DNA of 23,114 bases from a virus. Positions 21,923 to 23,114 of this stretch are shown one piece after another. The notes under the pieces were generated by a model. The model did not search any database and had not been told where the DNA came from. It saw only the letters and a program-made list of their open reading frames with translations. The position numbers and the translations under genes were made by a program. Position 1 is the stretch's first letter. Each line of letters begins with the position of its first letter. The stretch is taken from positions 1-23,114 of IMG/VR virus record IMGVR_UViG_3300042691_033602; one strand, written 5' to 3'.

Positions 21923-22851
21923 CGCGTTCTTATTTGGGTTATGTCTCATCGCAGACAACTAGCCTCGTTGCAGCGGCAAGTATTCCATCAACTGCCGAAT
22001 GGCTTGTTGTTGGTGGTGGTGGTGGCGGTGGTGGCTCGTCCAATTCAACTGGTGCTGGTGGCGGTGGTGGCGCAGGTGGATACAGAAACGGCGTATCGGG
22101 TGAGACTTCTGGTGGTGGTGCATCTGCTGAATCTGCAATAAGTATCACCAGTAGTGTTGTCTACACAATTACAGTTGGTGCTGGCGGTGCGGCTGGTTCT
22201 GCAACCAATAAAGGAACAGTCGGTTCTAGTAGTTCTATTTCTGGAACGGGTTTGACAACTATCACTTCAACTGGTGGCGGTGCTGGCGGCGGAACTGACT
22301 CGGGTGATGGTGATGCTGGCGGAAACGGTGGCTCTGGCGGTGGTGGTGGTACTCAGGGTGGTGCAGCGGGTACTGGCACAGCAAATCAGGGATACGGTGG
22401 TGGTGCAGGGTCGGGTACAAATAGTGGTGGTGGTGGCGGTGCTAGTGCTGTTGGTGTTGGTGGCGGTTCGACGCCAACTGGCGGAAACGGTGTTTCGTCA
22501 AGCATAACTGGTTCTGCGGTAACTCGTGCAGGTGGAGGTGGTGGTGCGTTGAATGCAACTTCAACCGCTGCTGCTGGGGGGTCGGGTGGCGGTGGCGCAG
22601 GCGGTTCAACATCAACAAGCAATATTGGAACAGCAGGAACCATCAACACAGGTGGTGGTGGTGGTGCTGGAAACAATAACGGTGTGACGTCTCCTGGATT
22701 TGCTGGTGGTGCAGGTGGTTCTGGTGTCGTAATTTTGCGTGTGCCCATTGCATCAAAATTTCCAACCACTCTGACTGGTGGTGGAGCAACGCAAACTTCG
22801 ACGCACTGGATTTTCACGTTTCTAACTTCTGGAACTATCGGATGGTCGTGA
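21919..22851 (+). CDS. Gly-rich tail adhesin, copy 2
   Basis: A 310-residue protein starting at GTG 21919 (GTGA overlap with the preceding stop). It begins MTRSYLGYVSSQTTSLVAAA, matching the N-terminal tag of copy 1. Residues about 32-280 are a Gly-rich domain with YTITVGAGGAAGSA near its start. The end GGSGVVILRVPIASKFPTTL, then HWIFTFLTSGTIGWS, is a cap typical of phage Gly-rich fibres. The Gly tracts differ in length and spacer content from copy 1, so the variable part has diverged while both ends are kept. Probable role is receptor recognition, by analogy with polyglycine-II adhesins. Confidence 0.8.
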   Translation: MTRSYLGYVSSQTTSLVAAASIPSTAEWLVVGGGGGGGGSSNSTGAGGGGGAGGYRNGVSGETSGGGASAESAISITSSVVYTITVGAGGAAGSATNKGTVGSSSSISGTGLTTITSTGGGAGGGTDSGDGDAGGNGGSGGGGGTQGGAAGTGTANQGYGGGAGSGTNSGGGGGASAVGVGGGSTPTGGNGVSSSITGSAVTRAGGGGGALNATSTAAAGGSGGGGAGGSTSTSNIGTAGTINTGGGGGAGNNNGVTSPGFAGGAGGSGVVILRVPIASKFPTTLTGGGATQTSTHWIFTFLTSGTIGWS

Positions 22852-22852
22852 C

Positions 22853-23114
22853 ATGGCTTACTTCGCAGAACTAGACAACACCAACACGGTGCTTCGTGTT
22901 ATCAGCATCAGCAACGATGTGTGCGGTGAACCGACACTTGGCTTCCCTGATACGGAGGCGGCTGGTCGTGCGTTCATTGCCAACACGTTGAAACTTGGCG
23001 GCACCTGGAAGCAAACGTCTTTCAACGCAAACTTCCGTGGCAAGTACGCTGGCATCGGTGACCTCTACGACCCAGCACTAGACATCTTCACATCACCACC
23101 TGTTGAGGATGCGC
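22853..23114 (+). CDS. Small tail-fibre partner protein, copy 2 (partial, runs off the window)
   Basis: The frame is open from ATG 22853 to the window's end, giving at least 87 residues, and the stop lies outside. It reads MAYFAELDNTNTVLRVISIS, then AFIANTLKLGGTWKQTSFNA and GKYAGIGDLYDPALDIF, clearly related to the 78-residue copy 1 (shared TEAAG, AFIA, G-W-QTS-N, GK-AGIGD). A 12-residue-longer segment lies between the first strand and TEAAG. It begins 1 nt after the stop of the second adhesin. The pair repeats the adhesin-partner order upstream. Confidence 0.8.
   Translation, partial: MAYFAELDNTNTVLRVISISNDVCGEPTLGFPDTEAAGRAFIANTLKLGGTWKQTSFNANFRGKYAGIGDLYDPALDIFTSPPVEDA

Larger units (their letters stand above)
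20856..23114 (+). repeat. Tandem duplication of an adhesin-plus-partner gene pair
   Basis: Unit 1 is 20856-21922 and unit 2 is 21919 to beyond 23114. Each holds a Gly-rich adhesin with an LGYVSSQ tag and a small MA-FA partner. DNA identity appears low outside short Gly codon runs, so the duplication is old or the copies came from different phages. A third unit downstream is possible but not visible. Confidence 0.75.

Noticed and set aside
21056-22817. Pro-rich - strand frames opposite the Gly-rich adhesins
   Set aside because: Gly codons GGN read as CCN (Pro) on the other strand, so these are a direct consequence of the Gly tracts.

Overview
The window looks like the virion-structure region of a tailed double-stranded DNA phage. 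All genes are on the + strand, packed end to end with ATGA, GTGA, TTGA, TAATG or TGATG junctions and almost no intergenic space. It opens inside the large terminase gene and ends inside a small tail-fibre-associated gene. I see no replication, integration, lysis, tRNA or CRISPR features. The set of gene families (an N4-gp56-type capsid protein, small DUF6496-like and DUF6321-like basic proteins, Gly-rich adhesins, a phage glycosyltransferase) resembles uncultured aquatic phages, and several families remind me of actinobacteriophages. The actinobacterial host is an inference from gene content and moderately high GC, not proven here.

Layout. Positions 3-617 hold the terminase nuclease domain. 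Positions 639-3164 hold a small basic protein, the portal protein and a Pro/Gln-rich protein. Positions 3161-11470 hold a 1642-residue protein and three further helical, Gln/Ala-rich proteins, which I take as candidate internal or ejected virion proteins. Positions 11478-13101 form a discrete unit: an excellent sigma70-like promoter, a leader hairpin, the scaffold gene, an inter-gene hairpin, the major capsid gene, a hairpin and an intrinsic terminator. Positions 13129-14869 hold three surface-type proteins, one with about eleven 20-residue repeats and a C-terminal module duplicated as the next gene. Positions 14876-16209 hold a CxxC protein and a glycosyltransferase. Positions 16206-17166 hold six tiny, strongly basic proteins. 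Positions 17163-19904 hold a candidate tail adaptor and a candidate beta-propeller tail nozzle. Positions 19912-23114 hold tail-fibre genes, ending in a tandem duplication of a Gly-rich adhesin plus a small partner.

How it fits together. Terminase and portal package DNA into a shell built by scaffold and N4-gp56-family capsid protein. The adaptor and nozzle close the portal. With no tape-measure gene, no tail-tube protein and no tail-assembly frameshift visible, a short-tailed (podovirus-like) particle is the best reading. The most distinctive parts are the repeat protein next to a glycosyltransferase (a possible virion-glycosylation pair), the cluster of six tiny basic proteins, and the duplicated Gly-rich adhesin cassette with a shared N-terminal LGYVSSQ tag.
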